This document shows, in pieces, positions 1 through 7,784 of a DNA stretch of 64,000 nucleotides. The translations under genes and the position numbers were made by a program. Positions within the stretch are counted from its first letter, which is position 1. Each line of letters starts with the position of its first letter. The stretch is from Gordonia sp. ABSL11-1 (GTDB lineage Bacteria; Actinomycetota; Actinomycetes; Mycobacteriales; Mycobacteriaceae). The stretch lies in the NCBI RefSeq assembly GCF_030315685.1, contig NZ_JASXSI010000025.1, positions 1-64,000 on the forward strand, written 5' to 3'. The notes beneath the pieces were generated by a model. It was not told where the DNA came from and did no database searches. It saw nothing but the letters and a program-made list of their open reading frames with translations.

Positions 1-804
1 GAGCGCACCGGCGACCGCGGAGTCGACACCCCCGGACAGTCCGCAGATCGCGCGACCATCCCCGATCTGGTCGGAGACGGCATCGATCAGGGCGTCGGCG
101 ATGTTGGCCGGCGTCCAGGTCGCCTCCAGCCCGGCGATCTCGTAGAGGAAGCGGGTGAGGATCTGCTGGCCGTGCGGGGTGTGCAGCACCTCGGGGTGAT
201 ACTGGACACCGGCCATCTGCCGCGCGACGCACTCGAATGCGGCCACCGGCGCACCCGGCGTCGACCCGGTCACGGTGAAGCCGTCCGGCGCGACCTGGAC
301 CGCGTCGTTGTGGCTCATCCACACGGGCTGGGTCTCGGTCAGCCCTTGGTGCAGGACACCGTCGCCGCTGATGGTCAACGTCGTGCGGCCGAACTCGCGA
401 CCGCCCGTGTTGGCGACCTCGCCACCCAGTTGCTGCGTCATCGCCTGGAATCCGTAACAGATCCCGAAGACCGGGATACCCAGGTCGAACACCCCGGGAT
501 CGAGCGACGGCGCATCGTCGGCGTAGACCGAGGCCGGTCCCCCCGACAGGATCAGGGCGACCGGGTTGCGCGCCTCGATGTCGGCCAGCGGCGCGTCGTG
601 GCCGATGACCTCCGAATAGATCCGGGCCTCACGCACCCGCCGGGCGATCAGCTGGGCGTATTGCGCGCCGAAGTCGACCACGAGGACGGGTCGGGGGCCG
701 TCGGGAAGGGCCGCGGCGGGAGAACCGTCGGTGGAACCGGCAGAGGTACCGGCAGAGGTACCGGCAGGGGTACCGGCAGGGGTACCGGCAGGGGTAACTG
801 TCAC
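1..804 (-). CDS. guaA: GMP synthase (glutamine-hydrolysing), 5' part
   Basis: Converts XMP to GMP using glutamine and ATP, the last step of guanine nucleotide synthesis. I translated the minus strand by hand from GTG at 804; the frame is open for 268 codons and runs off the left edge. The class I glutamine amidotransferase domain is clear: DFGAQYAQLIARR near residue 35, the nucleophile elbow GICYGFQ near residue 117, and YHPEV with the catalytic His and Glu. After it comes the ATP-pyrophosphatase P-loop GLSGGVDSA. The first ~22 residues are a low-complexity PAGT/SAGT run encoded by 12-bp repeats, absent from the conserved core. bioY starts 43 bp away on the other strand. The start codon is uncertain because no good ribosome-binding site precedes it. 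guaB and guaB3 lie on the same strand 3.7 kb away. Confidence 0.93.
   Translation of the reverse strand, partial: MTVTPAGTPAGTPAGTSAGTSAGSTDGSPAAALPDGPRPVLVVDFGAQYAQLIARRVREARIYSEVIGHDAPLADIEARNPVALILSGGPASVYADDAPSLDPGVFDLGIPVFGICYGFQAMTQQLGGEVANTGGREFGRTTLTISGDGVLHQGLTETQPVWMSHNDAVQVAPDGFTVTGSTPGAPVAAFECVARQMAGVQYHPEVLHTPHGQQILTRFLYEIAGLEATWTPANIADALIDAVSDQIGDGRAICGLSGGVDSAVAGAL
733..792. repeat. 12-bp tandem repeat inside guaA 5' end
   Basis: Five consecutive units of the form GGtACCGGCAGr. They are in frame with guaA and encode a repeated Pro/Ser-Ala-Gly-Thr tetrapeptide at the protein N-terminus. Units 2-5 are identical apart from one G/A position, which suggests recent slippage expansion. 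Confidence 0.9.
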
Positions 805-835
805 CCCAGCGAGTTTAGTGACCGCGGCCGCCAGA

Positions 836-848
836 CATAATGCAGGCA
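836..848 (+). promoter_or_regulatory. Probable -10 element and leaderless start of bioY
   Basis: CATAAT at 836-841 lies 6 nt before the bioY ATG (848), so transcription would begin at or beside the start codon. A weak -35 (TTTAGT, 814-819) precedes it by 15 bp. No ribosome-binding site is visible. I looked for a TGAAC/GTTAC-type BioQ operator in the 43-bp divergent gap and did not find a convincing one. Confidence 0.5.
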
Positions 849-1459
849 TGTCCCAGACCACCGGCGTCCCCCGGACGCGACGGTTCTCCCTGTCGGTGGC
901 CGACCTCACCCAGGCCGCCGTCTTCGCCGCTCTCATCGCCGCGCTCGGCCTGCCGGGCACCATCACGATCGGGTCGTCGGGCGTGCCGATCACCCTGCAG
1001 ACCCTCGGTGTGATGCTCGCCGGATCCATCCTGGGGCCCCGCAAGGGCACCCTCGCGGTGATCATCTTCGCCGTCCTGGCGATCGCGGGGCTGCCCATCC
1101 TGGCCGGCGGACGCAGCGGGCTGGTGGCGCTGGCATCGCCGACCGCCGGGTTCTTCGTCGGCTTCCTGCCCGCCGTCCTCGGGATCGGCCTCGCGACCGC
1201 GTTGATGATGCCCCGCTACCGGGTGCTGTGGGGCATCGTCATCAACATCGTCGGCGGCATGGTCGTCATCTACGCGTGCGGTGTGATCGGACTGCTGCTC
1301 CGCACCGATCTGTCGCTGTGGGCGGCGATCTCGACCAATGGCGTCTACGTCCCGGGCGACATCGCCAAGGCGGTCGTCGCGGCGCTGGTCGCCGCGCAGG
1401 TCCATCGCGCATATCCGGGGCTGATCGCACCGATCCGCCTGCGGCGCGGCACACGCTGA
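848..1459 (+). CDS. bioY: Biotin ECF transporter substrate-binding component BioY
   Basis: Membrane S-component that captures biotin for an energy-coupling-factor importer. The 203-residue product has the usual BioY length and about six hydrophobic segments, with the family signatures AALGLPGTITIG, SGVPITLQTLGVMLAG and LAIAGLPILAGG-RSGL in order. I chose ATG 848 (MSQTTGVPRT) because the frame upstream of it is the repeat-derived antisense of guaA and because a -10 element sits directly before it. bioM follows 28 bp downstream and bioN overlaps bioM, giving a complete BioYMN importer. It is oriented against the flanking purine genes. Confidence 0.95.
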   Translation: MSQTTGVPRTRRFSLSVADLTQAAVFAALIAALGLPGTITIGSSGVPITLQTLGVMLAGSILGPRKGTLAVIIFAVLAIAGLPILAGGRSGLVALASPTAGFFVGFLPAVLGIGLATALMMPRYRVLWGIVINIVGGMVVIYACGVIGLLLRTDLSLWAAISTNGVYVPGDIAKAVVAALVAAQVHRAYPGLIAPIRLRRGTR

Positions 1460-1487
1460 CCGCGGTCGAACACGGCAGCGTGCGTCC

Positions 1488-2162
1488 ATGATCGAGTTCC
1501 GGGCCGTCGGGCATGCCTACGACGATCGTGTCGTGTTGTCCGACATCACCCTTGACCTCGCCGAACGCCGGATCGGCATCATCGGTGCCAACGGCAGCGG
1601 CAAGTCGACACTGGCACGGATGATCAACGCCCTCGTCGTCCCGGACACCGGCACGGTGCGCGTGAACGGGATCGACGCCGCACGCGACAAGCGCCGTGTA
1701 CGCCGCGAGGTCGGGTTCATCTTCAGCGATCCGGACCGCCAGATCATCATGCCGACGGTTGCCGAGGACATCGAGCTCTCGCTGACCCGCACCGTCTCCG
1801 ACCGCGCGACGCGACGCGACCGCGCCCAGGACGTCCTGCGCCAGTTCGGACTCGCCGATCACGCCGACCATCCGGCACACCGACTGTCCGGCGGCCAGAA
1901 GCAACTCCTGGCGCTGGCGTCTGTGCTGGTGACCGGCCCATCGGTCCTGGTCGCCGACGAGCCGACGACACTTCTCGACCTACGCAACAGCTCCATGCTG
2001 GCCGATGTCTTCACGACACTCGACGAGCAGCTGGTCGTCCTCACCCACGATCTGGACCTGATCGCCGACTACGACCGGGTCATCGTGCTCGATGAGGGAC
2101 ATGTCGTCGCCGACGACGAGCCGGCGGCCGCCGTCGCCGCCTATCGGGCGCTGATGGCATGA
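1488..2162 (+). CDS. bioM: Biotin ECF transporter ATPase BioM
   Basis: Cytoplasmic ABC ATPase powering the biotin ECF importer. The 224-residue sequence shows Walker A GANGSGKST near residue 32, the CbiO-type Q-loop region FSDPDRQIIMPTVAEDIE, signature LSGGQKQLL near residue 130, Walker B VLVADEPTT and the switch His in VLTHDLDLI. It starts 28 bp after bioY and its stop overlaps the bioN start by 4 nt, so the three genes form one transcription unit. The dedicated (group I) arrangement with its own T-component suggests specificity for biotin. Confidence 0.95.
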   Translation: MIEFRAVGHAYDDRVVLSDITLDLAERRIGIIGANGSGKSTLARMINALVVPDTGTVRVNGIDAARDKRRVRREVGFIFSDPDRQIIMPTVAEDIELSLTRTVSDRATRRDRAQDVLRQFGLADHADHPAHRLSGGQKQLLALASVLVTGPSVLVADEPTTLLDLRNSSMLADVFTTLDEQLVVLTHDLDLIADYDRVIVLDEGHVVADDEPAAAVAAYRALMA

Positions 2163-2761
2163 CCGCACTCGGCGTCTATCGGCCCGGACGATCTCCGCTG
2201 CACCGACTGCCGGCGGGCGTCAAGCTGTTCGCGCTCGGCGCGGCGATCCTGCTCATCAGCCTGACCGTTCGCACTCTCCCCACGGTCGGCGCCGCCGCCG
2301 CCGCGGTCGTCGCCGTGTTCGCGCTGGGCGGCATCGGACCGGCCGAGGCGTGGCGACAGATGCGCCCCATGCTGTGGGTGCTGCTGTTCGTCTTCGTCTT
2401 CCAGGTGATGTTCACCGACTGGCGACGGGCCGTGATCGTGTGCGCCGTGCTCGCCGCGTCGGTCGCGCTGGCCGCCGCGGTATCGCTGACGACGAGGACC
2501 TCGGCGATCCTCGACACCATCCTGGCCGCGCTGTCCCCTCTTCGGCGGATCGGCGTGCGCACCGACCACATCGCGCTCGCCCTGGCGCTGGCGATCCGCT
2601 CCATCCCGCTGATGGTCGAGGTCGTCGCCCAGGTCGACGAGGCCCGCAAGGCCCGCGGATTGCGGCCCGGCGCACGGATACTCGTCGCACCGGTGGTGAT
2701 CGCCGCCCTACGCACCGCCGACGGCTTCGCCGACACACTCGTCGCGCGCGGGCTGGACTGA
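2159..2761 (+). CDS. bioN: Biotin ECF transporter transmembrane component BioN
   Basis: CbiQ/BioN-type T-component that couples ATP hydrolysis to the BioY S-component. The 200-residue product has about five membrane segments and the cytoplasmic coupling motif DEARKARGLRPG near residue 160, containing the conserved Ala-Arg-Gly signature; a second coupling helix near the C-terminus contains LVARGL. Its ATG overlaps the bioM stop (ATGA). The last 54 bp overlap the 3' end of the convergent ChoD-like gene. Confidence 0.94.
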   Translation: MTALGVYRPGRSPLHRLPAGVKLFALGAAILLISLTVRTLPTVGAAAAAVVAVFALGGIGPAEAWRQMRPMLWVLLFVFVFQVMFTDWRRAVIVCAVLAASVALAAAVSLTTRTSAILDTILAALSPLRRIGVRTDHIALALALAIRSIPLMVEVVAQVDEARKARGLRPGARILVAPVVIAALRTADGFADTLVARGLD

Positions 2762-4474
2762 CACGATCGGCAGGATCAACGCGCCCGGCGCGTCGGCCGG
2801 GACGACCGGCCTCCGTGGGGGCGTCGGATCGATGCGCCGGTAGGCCTCACCCTGCGGAGGCCGACGGTCGGCCTCACCGTTGTTGGGCCACAACGACATC
2901 GCACGTTCGGCCTGGGCACAGATGGTCAACGACGGGTTCACCCCGAGGTTGGCGCTGATCGCCGCGCCGTCGGTGATGTGCAACGTCGGATGGTTCCACA
3001 CGCGGTGATACGGGTCGATCACCCCGTGGGCCGGGTCGTCGGAGATGACGCATCCGCCCAGATAGTGCGCGGTCAGCGGCATGTTCACGATGTCACCCCA
3101 GGTGCCTCCGGCGACACCGCCGGGAAGCTTCGAGGCCACCCGGCGGGTGGCCTCGTTGCCCTTCGGTATCCACGTCGGATTGGGTTCACCATGTCCCTGG
3201 CGGCTCGTGATGTATCGGAACGGACCGCGCCGTCGGACGAACGTCGTCAGCGAGTTGTCACTGTTCTGCATCACCAGTGCGATCACCGTCCGTTGACTCC
3301 ACTTGCGCACCACGAGGAGTCGGACGAGCAGGAACGGATTGGCGATGACCTGGCGGAAGAACTGGGAGAACCGATTGCGCCGTGTCCCGCCGTCGGTGAG
3401 CAGGCTCTGCAGGTACGCGATGGCGTTCGATCCCCGGCCGTACCGCACGGGTTCGATGTGGGTGGTCGGTTCGGGGTGGAAGGACGACGTGATCGCGACT
3501 CCACGCGAATAGTCATGGGCGGGATCGTACTTCGCGGCCATCGCGCCGAGGATCGACTCCGAGTTGGTCCTGGTCAACACCCCCATCGCGTCCGAGATGT
3601 CCGGCAGTGTGGTGCGTTTCGCCGTGTGCAACAGGCGCTGGGTGTTGAAGGTGCCTGCCGCGACGATCACGTGTCCCGCGGTGAGAGTGCGCCGACGACC
3701 CCGGCCCAGCCACGCTGCGGACGGCCGCATCCCGACCTCCCAACTGCCGTCGCCCCGTGGTGCGATCCGATCGACGGTGGTGCGGTCGATGATGGTCGCG
3801 CCATGGCGTTCGGCCAGTCCGAGATAGTTCTTCATCAACGTGTTCTTCGCGCCCACCCGGCACCCCGTCATGCACGCCCCGCATTCGGTGCAGGCCGTGC
3901 GGTCGGGCCCCGCGCCACCGAAGTACGGATCCGGCACGGTCTCACCGGGCGTGCCGTCGAGGCCTGTCTTCTCGCCGAAGAACACGCCGACCGGGGTGGC
4001 CGTGAACGTGTCCCCCGCACCCATCTCCTCGGCGACGTCTCGCATGACCCGATCCGACGCGGTGACGGTCGGGTTCGTCACGACACCGAGCATGCGGCGC
4101 GCCTGCTCGTAGTGGGAGGCGAGTTCGTCGTGCCAGTCGGTGATGTGTCGCCATTGCGGATCCTCGAAGAACGGCGCGGGCGGCTTGTACAGGGTGTTGG
4201 CGTAGTTGAGCGACCCGCCGCCGACGCCGGCACCGGCCAGGATCATGACGTCTTTGAGCGCGTGGATGCGCTGGATGCCGAACAGTCCGAGCCTCGGCGC
4301 CCACAACCACTTGTGCAGACGCCAACTGGTCTTCGCGAACTCGTGATCCTCGAACCGCCGCCCGGCCTCGATCACCCCGACGCGGTATCCCTTCTCCACC
4401 AGACGGAGGGCGCTGACGCTCCCACCGAATCCGGAACCGATGATGAGGACGTCGAAGTCATGGTGGGCTGCCAT
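2708..4474 (-). CDS. choD: ChoD-type GMC oxidoreductase
   Basis: FAD-dependent glucose-methanol-choline family oxidoreductase related to mycobacterial ChoD (Rv3409c), annotated there as cholesterol oxidase, though its true substrate is debated. Features of the 588 residues: dinucleotide-binding fold LIIGSGFGGSVSALRL at the N-terminus, GAGVGGGSLNYANTL, a cysteine cluster CTECGACMTGC near residue 195, and the C-terminal GMC segment TAHYLGGC...VNPSLTICAQAERAM. It follows guaB3 by 48 bp on the same strand, as in M. tuberculosis. The C-terminal ~17 codons overlap the end of bioN, so this tail may have been created when the biotin genes were placed here. ATG 4474 lies just before the FAD motif. Confidence 0.9.
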   Translation of the reverse strand: MAAHHDFDVLIIGSGFGGSVSALRLVEKGYRVGVIEAGRRFEDHEFAKTSWRLHKWLWAPRLGLFGIQRIHALKDVMILAGAGVGGGSLNYANTLYKPPAPFFEDPQWRHITDWHDELASHYEQARRMLGVVTNPTVTASDRVMRDVAEEMGAGDTFTATPVGVFFGEKTGLDGTPGETVPDPYFGGAGPDRTACTECGACMTGCRVGAKNTLMKNYLGLAERHGATIIDRTTVDRIAPRGDGSWEVGMRPSAAWLGRGRRRTLTAGHVIVAAGTFNTQRLLHTAKRTTLPDISDAMGVLTRTNSESILGAMAAKYDPAHDYSRGVAITSSFHPEPTTHIEPVRYGRGSNAIAYLQSLLTDGGTRRNRFSQFFRQVIANPFLLVRLLVVRKWSQRTVIALVMQNSDNSLTTFVRRRGPFRYITSRQGHGEPNPTWIPKGNEATRRVASKLPGGVAGGTWGDIVNMPLTAHYLGGCVISDDPAHGVIDPYHRVWNHPTLHITDGAAISANLGVNPSLTICAQAERAMSLWPNNGEADRRPPQGEAYRRIDPTPPRRPVVPADAPGALILPIVSVQPARDECVGEAVGGA

Positions 4475-4478
4475 GACG

Positions 4479-4496
4479 GAACATACTAACGAACAT
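4479..4496. promoter_or_regulatory. GAACAT direct repeat upstream of choD
   Basis: GAACAT occurs twice, at 4479-4484 and 4491-4496, 12 bp apart in the 48-bp gap before choD. The spacing of just over one helical turn could suit a regulator binding site. It does not match the KstR half-site arrangement. No regulator can be named. Confidence 0.25.
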
Positions 4497-4522
4497 TGTC
4501 AAGGTCTGCGCAGCCCCGACGC

Positions 4523-5683
4523 TCAGGAGTGCAGCGAGAGCCCGACCTTCTGGAACTCCTTGAGATCGCTATACCCGGCTTTCGCCATCGAACGGCGCAG
4601 CGCACCAACGAGATTCAGCTCGCCGAACGAATCCTGCGACGGCCCGGTCAGCACCGACTCCAGACTCGGCCGATCCGACTCGGTCGCCACCTGGAGCAGG
4701 GCCCCGCGCGGGGTGTCCGGGTGCGCCGCCGCCGACGGCCAATACCAGCCCCGTCCCGGCGCCTCCGAGGACGCGGCGAGCGGGGTCCCGAGCACCGCGG
4801 CGTCGGCGCCGCACGCGATCGCCTTCGCCAGGTCGCCCGAGGTGTGGATGTCGCCGTCGGCGATGACGTGCACGTAGCGTCCGCCGGTCTCGTCGAGGTA
4901 TTCCCTTCGGGCCGCCGCGGCGTCGGCGATCGCGGTCGCCATCGGCACGCCGATACCGAGGACCTCACCGGTCGTCGTCGCCCCTGCCGCCGATCCGTAC
5001 CCGACGATCACTCCGGCGGCGCCGGTCCGCATCAGGTGCAGAGCCGTCCGGTGGTCGTGTACGCCGCCGGCGATGACGGGGATGTCGAGGTCGGCGATGA
5101 AGGTCTTGAGATTCAGTGGCTCCCGGGCCGCTCCGTCGGCGTCGACCTGCGCAACATGCTCCGCAGAGATGATGGTGCCGTGCACGACGAGCAATTCGAC
5201 ACCGGCCTCGAGCAGGGCCGGGGTCAGCTCCGGTGCATGCTGCGGGCTGACCCGGACGGCCGTGGTGACGCCGGCCTCGCGGACGGTGGCGACGGCCTCG
5301 CGCAGCAGTCCGGTGTCGAGTGGGGCCGAATGCAGGTGCTGCAGATGGCGGATCGCCGCCTGCGGATCGGAATTCTCCGTCGCCACCGCGATCAGATCGG
5401 CGATCTTCTCGTCGACGTCGCGATGTCGGGCCCACAGTCCCTCACCGTTGATGACACCGAGCGCACCGAGTTTGCCGAGCGCGATGGCCATCGCCGGCGA
5501 CACCAGGGCGTCGGTGGGATGGCTGAGGATGGGCGACTCGAAGCGATAGGCGTCGATCTGCCAGGCCGTGGAGACGTCCTTCGACGACCGGGTCCGGCGG
5601 GACGGGACGATGCTGATGTCAGCGAGTTCGAACGTCCGACGAGCCGTCCGGCCCATCCCGATGTCCACGAGGTCACGCACCAT
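4523..5683 (-). CDS. guaB3: GuaB3 family IMP dehydrogenase-related protein
   Basis: Member of the IMP dehydrogenase/GMP reductase superfamily equivalent to Rv3410c. The 386-residue product keeps the TIM-barrel core but has no CBS domains. At the place where IMP dehydrogenase has its catalytic cysteine (GPGSICTT) this protein reads GYGSAAGATTT, so the canonical nucleophile is absent; downstream VHVIADGDIHTSGDLAKAIACGAD matches the phosphate-binding region. The biochemical role is therefore not settled by sequence and oxidation of IMP in the usual way is unlikely. ATG 5683 is preceded by AGAAAGG. It follows guaB by 49 bp on the same strand. Confidence 0.92.
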   Translation of the reverse strand: MVRDLVDIGMGRTARRTFELADISIVPSRRTRSSKDVSTAWQIDAYRFESPILSHPTDALVSPAMAIALGKLGALGVINGEGLWARHRDVDEKIADLIAVATENSDPQAAIRHLQHLHSAPLDTGLLREAVATVREAGVTTAVRVSPQHAPELTPALLEAGVELLVVHGTIISAEHVAQVDADGAAREPLNLKTFIADLDIPVIAGGVHDHRTALHLMRTGAAGVIVGYGSAAGATTTGEVLGIGVPMATAIADAAAARREYLDETGGRYVHVIADGDIHTSGDLAKAIACGADAAVLGTPLAASSEAPGRGWYWPSAAAHPDTPRGALLQVATESDRPSLESVLTGPSQDSFGELNLVGALRRSMAKAGYSDLKEFQKVGLSLHS

Positions 5684-5732
5684 TGCGCCTTTCTGCTACG
5701 CGGGCTGTTCTGACGACAGGTGTGCAACAGCG

Positions 5733-7244
5733 TCAGCGAGAATAGTAGTTGGGCGCCTCGGCCGTGAGCGTGATGTCGTGGGGATGCGACTCCTTGAGAC
5801 CCGCGGAGGTGATCTGCACGAAGCGGGCCTGCTGCAGCCCGGCGATCGACGATGCGCCCGTGTAGCCCATCGCCGCGCGAAGACCGCCCACCAGCTGGTG
5901 GATGACCTGCCCGAGCGGTCCGCGGAACGGCACCCGTCCCTCGATGCCCTCGGGGACGAGCTTCTCCTCCGCGAGGACGTCATCCTGGAAGTAGCGGTCC
6001 TTCGAATACGATTTGACCTGGCCGCGGCCCTGCATCGCACCCAGCGATCCCATGCCGCGGTAGCTCTTGAACTGCTTGCCGTTCACCAGGATCAGTTCTC
6101 CCGGGGCCTCGGCCGTGCCGGCCAGCAGCGAACCGAGCATCGCCGTCGACGCACCGGCGGCGAGGGCCTTGGCGATGTCGCCCGAGTACTGGAGGCCGCC
6201 GTCGGCGATCACCGGGACGTCGTGCTGCTTGCAGACCGCGACCGCCTCGAGGATCGCGGTGATCTGCGGCGCACCGACACCCGCGACCACTCGCGTGGTG
6301 CAGATGGAACCGGGACCGACACCGACCTTGACCGCGTCGGCACCCGCCTCGACGAGTGCCAGCGCCGCCTCGCGGGTGGCGACGTTGCCGCCGACGACCT
6401 GGACGCGCTCCCCCACCTCGGCCTTGAGCTTGGCGACCATGTCGAGGACCAGACGATTGTGGGCATGTGCGGTGTCGACGATGATGACGTCGACACCGGC
6501 GTCGGCCAGCGCCATCGCGCGATCCCACTGCGGATCGCCGGTACCCACGGCGGCGCCCACCAGCAATCGGCCGTCGGCGTCCTTGGTGGCCAACGGATGC
6601 TGCTCGGTCTTGACGAAGTCCTTCACCGTGATCAGACCGGTGAGTTTGCCGTTGCCGTCGACGATCGGGAGCTTCTCGATCTTGTTGCGTCGCAACAGAC
6701 CCAGAGCCGCCTCGGCCGAGACGCCCTCCTGGGCCGTGATCAGCGGGGCCTTGGTCATGACCTCCGAGACCGGGCGGGACTGATCGACCTCGAACCGCAT
6801 GTCGCGGTTGGTGATGATGCCCACGAGCTCGCCGACCTCGTCGACGACGGGCAGACCCGAGATGCGGTAGCGCGCGCACATCGCGTCGACCTCGGCAAGA
6901 GTGTTCGTCGGAGAACACGTGACGGGGTCGGTGACCATCCCGGCCTCCGAGCGCTTCACCGTCTCGACCTGACCGGCCTGGTCCTCGATGGCGAGGTTAC
7001 GGTGCAACACACCCATCCCACCCGCGCGCGCCATCGCGATGGCCATCCGCGACTCGGTGACGGTGTCCATCGCCGAACTCACCAGCGGGACCCGCAGGGT
7101 GATGTTCTTGGTCACGCGCGACGAGGTGTCGGCGTCGCTGGGGATCACGTCGGATGCCGCGGGCAGCAACAAGACGTCATCGAAGGTGAGGCCGAGCATC
7201 GCGACCTTGCCGGGGTCGTCTCCTCCGGTGCGAACGTGCGTCAT
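5733..7244 (-). CDS. guaB: Inosine-5'-monophosphate dehydrogenase
   Basis: Oxidises IMP to XMP with NAD+, the committed step to guanine nucleotides. The 503 residues contain the split barrel with two CBS domains (roughly residues 110-235), the catalytic loop GVGPGSICTTRVVAGVG with its cysteine, the phosphate site VIADGGIQ-like VIADGGLQYSGDIAKAL, and the flap containing YRGMGS and the Arg-Tyr switch segment SKDRYFQ. It corresponds to Rv3411c (GuaB2). The start MTHVRTGGDDPGKVAMLGLTFDDVLLLP places the conserved entry motif near residue 20. Confidence 0.97.
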   Translation of the reverse strand: MTHVRTGGDDPGKVAMLGLTFDDVLLLPAASDVIPSDADTSSRVTKNITLRVPLVSSAMDTVTESRMAIAMARAGGMGVLHRNLAIEDQAGQVETVKRSEAGMVTDPVTCSPTNTLAEVDAMCARYRISGLPVVDEVGELVGIITNRDMRFEVDQSRPVSEVMTKAPLITAQEGVSAEAALGLLRRNKIEKLPIVDGNGKLTGLITVKDFVKTEQHPLATKDADGRLLVGAAVGTGDPQWDRAMALADAGVDVIIVDTAHAHNRLVLDMVAKLKAEVGERVQVVGGNVATREAALALVEAGADAVKVGVGPGSICTTRVVAGVGAPQITAILEAVAVCKQHDVPVIADGGLQYSGDIAKALAAGASTAMLGSLLAGTAEAPGELILVNGKQFKSYRGMGSLGAMQGRGQVKSYSKDRYFQDDVLAEEKLVPEGIEGRVPFRGPLGQVIHQLVGGLRAAMGYTGASSIAGLQQARFVQITSAGLKESHPHDITLTAEAPNYYSR

Positions 7245-7363
7245 TGCTCCATGGTATCGGCATCACGGGTGTGGTCAGGCCCACCCCGTACGGATGCCAC
7301 TCGACGACTCGCCCGACGTCGGCGCCTGTGTACTCCTCGAAGCACCCGGGCGCCGTCATCGGT

Positions 7364-7375
7364 TACCGTGGTGGT
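7364..7375 (+). promoter_or_regulatory. -10 element of a probable leaderless gene
   Basis: TACCGT at 7364-7369 fits the actinobacterial TAnnnT -10 pattern and ends 6 nt before GTG 7376, the predicted start of the DUF5319 gene. No Shine-Dalgarno sequence is visible. Confidence 0.5.
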
Positions 7376-7765
7376 GTGCGTGACCACCTACCACCCGGCC
7401 TGCCGCCAGACCCGTTCGCCGACGATCCCAGCGATCCGGCGTCGGCCCTGGACTCGGTGGAACCGGGCATCCCTCTCGACGAGAACGAGCGCATGGCGGT
7501 CGAGGAGGATCTCGCCGATCTGGCGGTCTATGAAGCGCTGCTGGCACATCGGGGAATCCGCGGCCTCGTCGTCGTGTGCGACGACTGTCACGAGGATCAC
7601 TATCACGATTGGGACATGCTGCGCGCGAACCTGCTGCAGCTGCTGATCGACGGCACCGTCCGCCCGCATGAGCCGGCGGTCGATCCGCGCCCGGATGCCT
7701 ACGTGACGTGGGATTACTGCCGTGGCTACGCCGATGCGCGCAGCCACGTCGACGACGAGCGCTGA
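7376..7765 (+). CDS. DUF5319 conserved protein (Rv3412-like)
   Basis: Small acidic cytosolic protein of unknown function conserved in Mycobacteriales. The 129 residues begin VRDHLPPGLPPDPFADDP and contain VVCDDCHEDHYHDWDMLR, a CxxC plus His cluster that could bind a metal, followed by LLQLLIDGTVRPHEPA and TWDYCRGYADAR. I placed the start at GTG 7376 rather than at the upstream ATG because homology of the N-terminus to Rv3412 begins exactly there and a -10 element lies 6 nt before it. It sits between guaB and the sigD-rsdA operon, as in M. tuberculosis. Confidence 0.88.
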   Translation: MRDHLPPGLPPDPFADDPSDPASALDSVEPGIPLDENERMAVEEDLADLAVYEALLAHRGIRGLVVVCDDCHEDHYHDWDMLRANLLQLLIDGTVRPHEPAVDPRPDAYVTWDYCRGYADARSHVDDER

Positions 7766-7782
7766 GCGCCCGCAGCTCAGCG
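7760..7782. terminator. Short bidirectional hairpin between convergent genes
   Basis: Perfect 8-bp stem CGCTGAGC / GCTCAGCG around a 7-nt loop. It overlaps the stop codon of the DUF5319 gene and lies just past the rsdA stop, so it could end transcription from both sides. There is no T tract. Confidence 0.45.
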
Positions 7783-7784
7783 GA

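Noticed and set aside
805..847. Possible BioQ operator in the guaA-bioY gap
   Set aside because: No TGAAC-N3-GTTAC-like inverted repeat could be found in the 43 bp.
4479..4496. KstR cholesterol-regulator site before choD
   Set aside because: The region has GAACAT direct repeats, not the inverted AAC-GTT arrangement of KstR sites; kept only as an unassigned repeat.
5568..7646. 692-codon plus-strand frame opposite guaB
   Set aside because: Antisense shadow of guaB with low-complexity composition; guaB itself has complete catalytic motifs.
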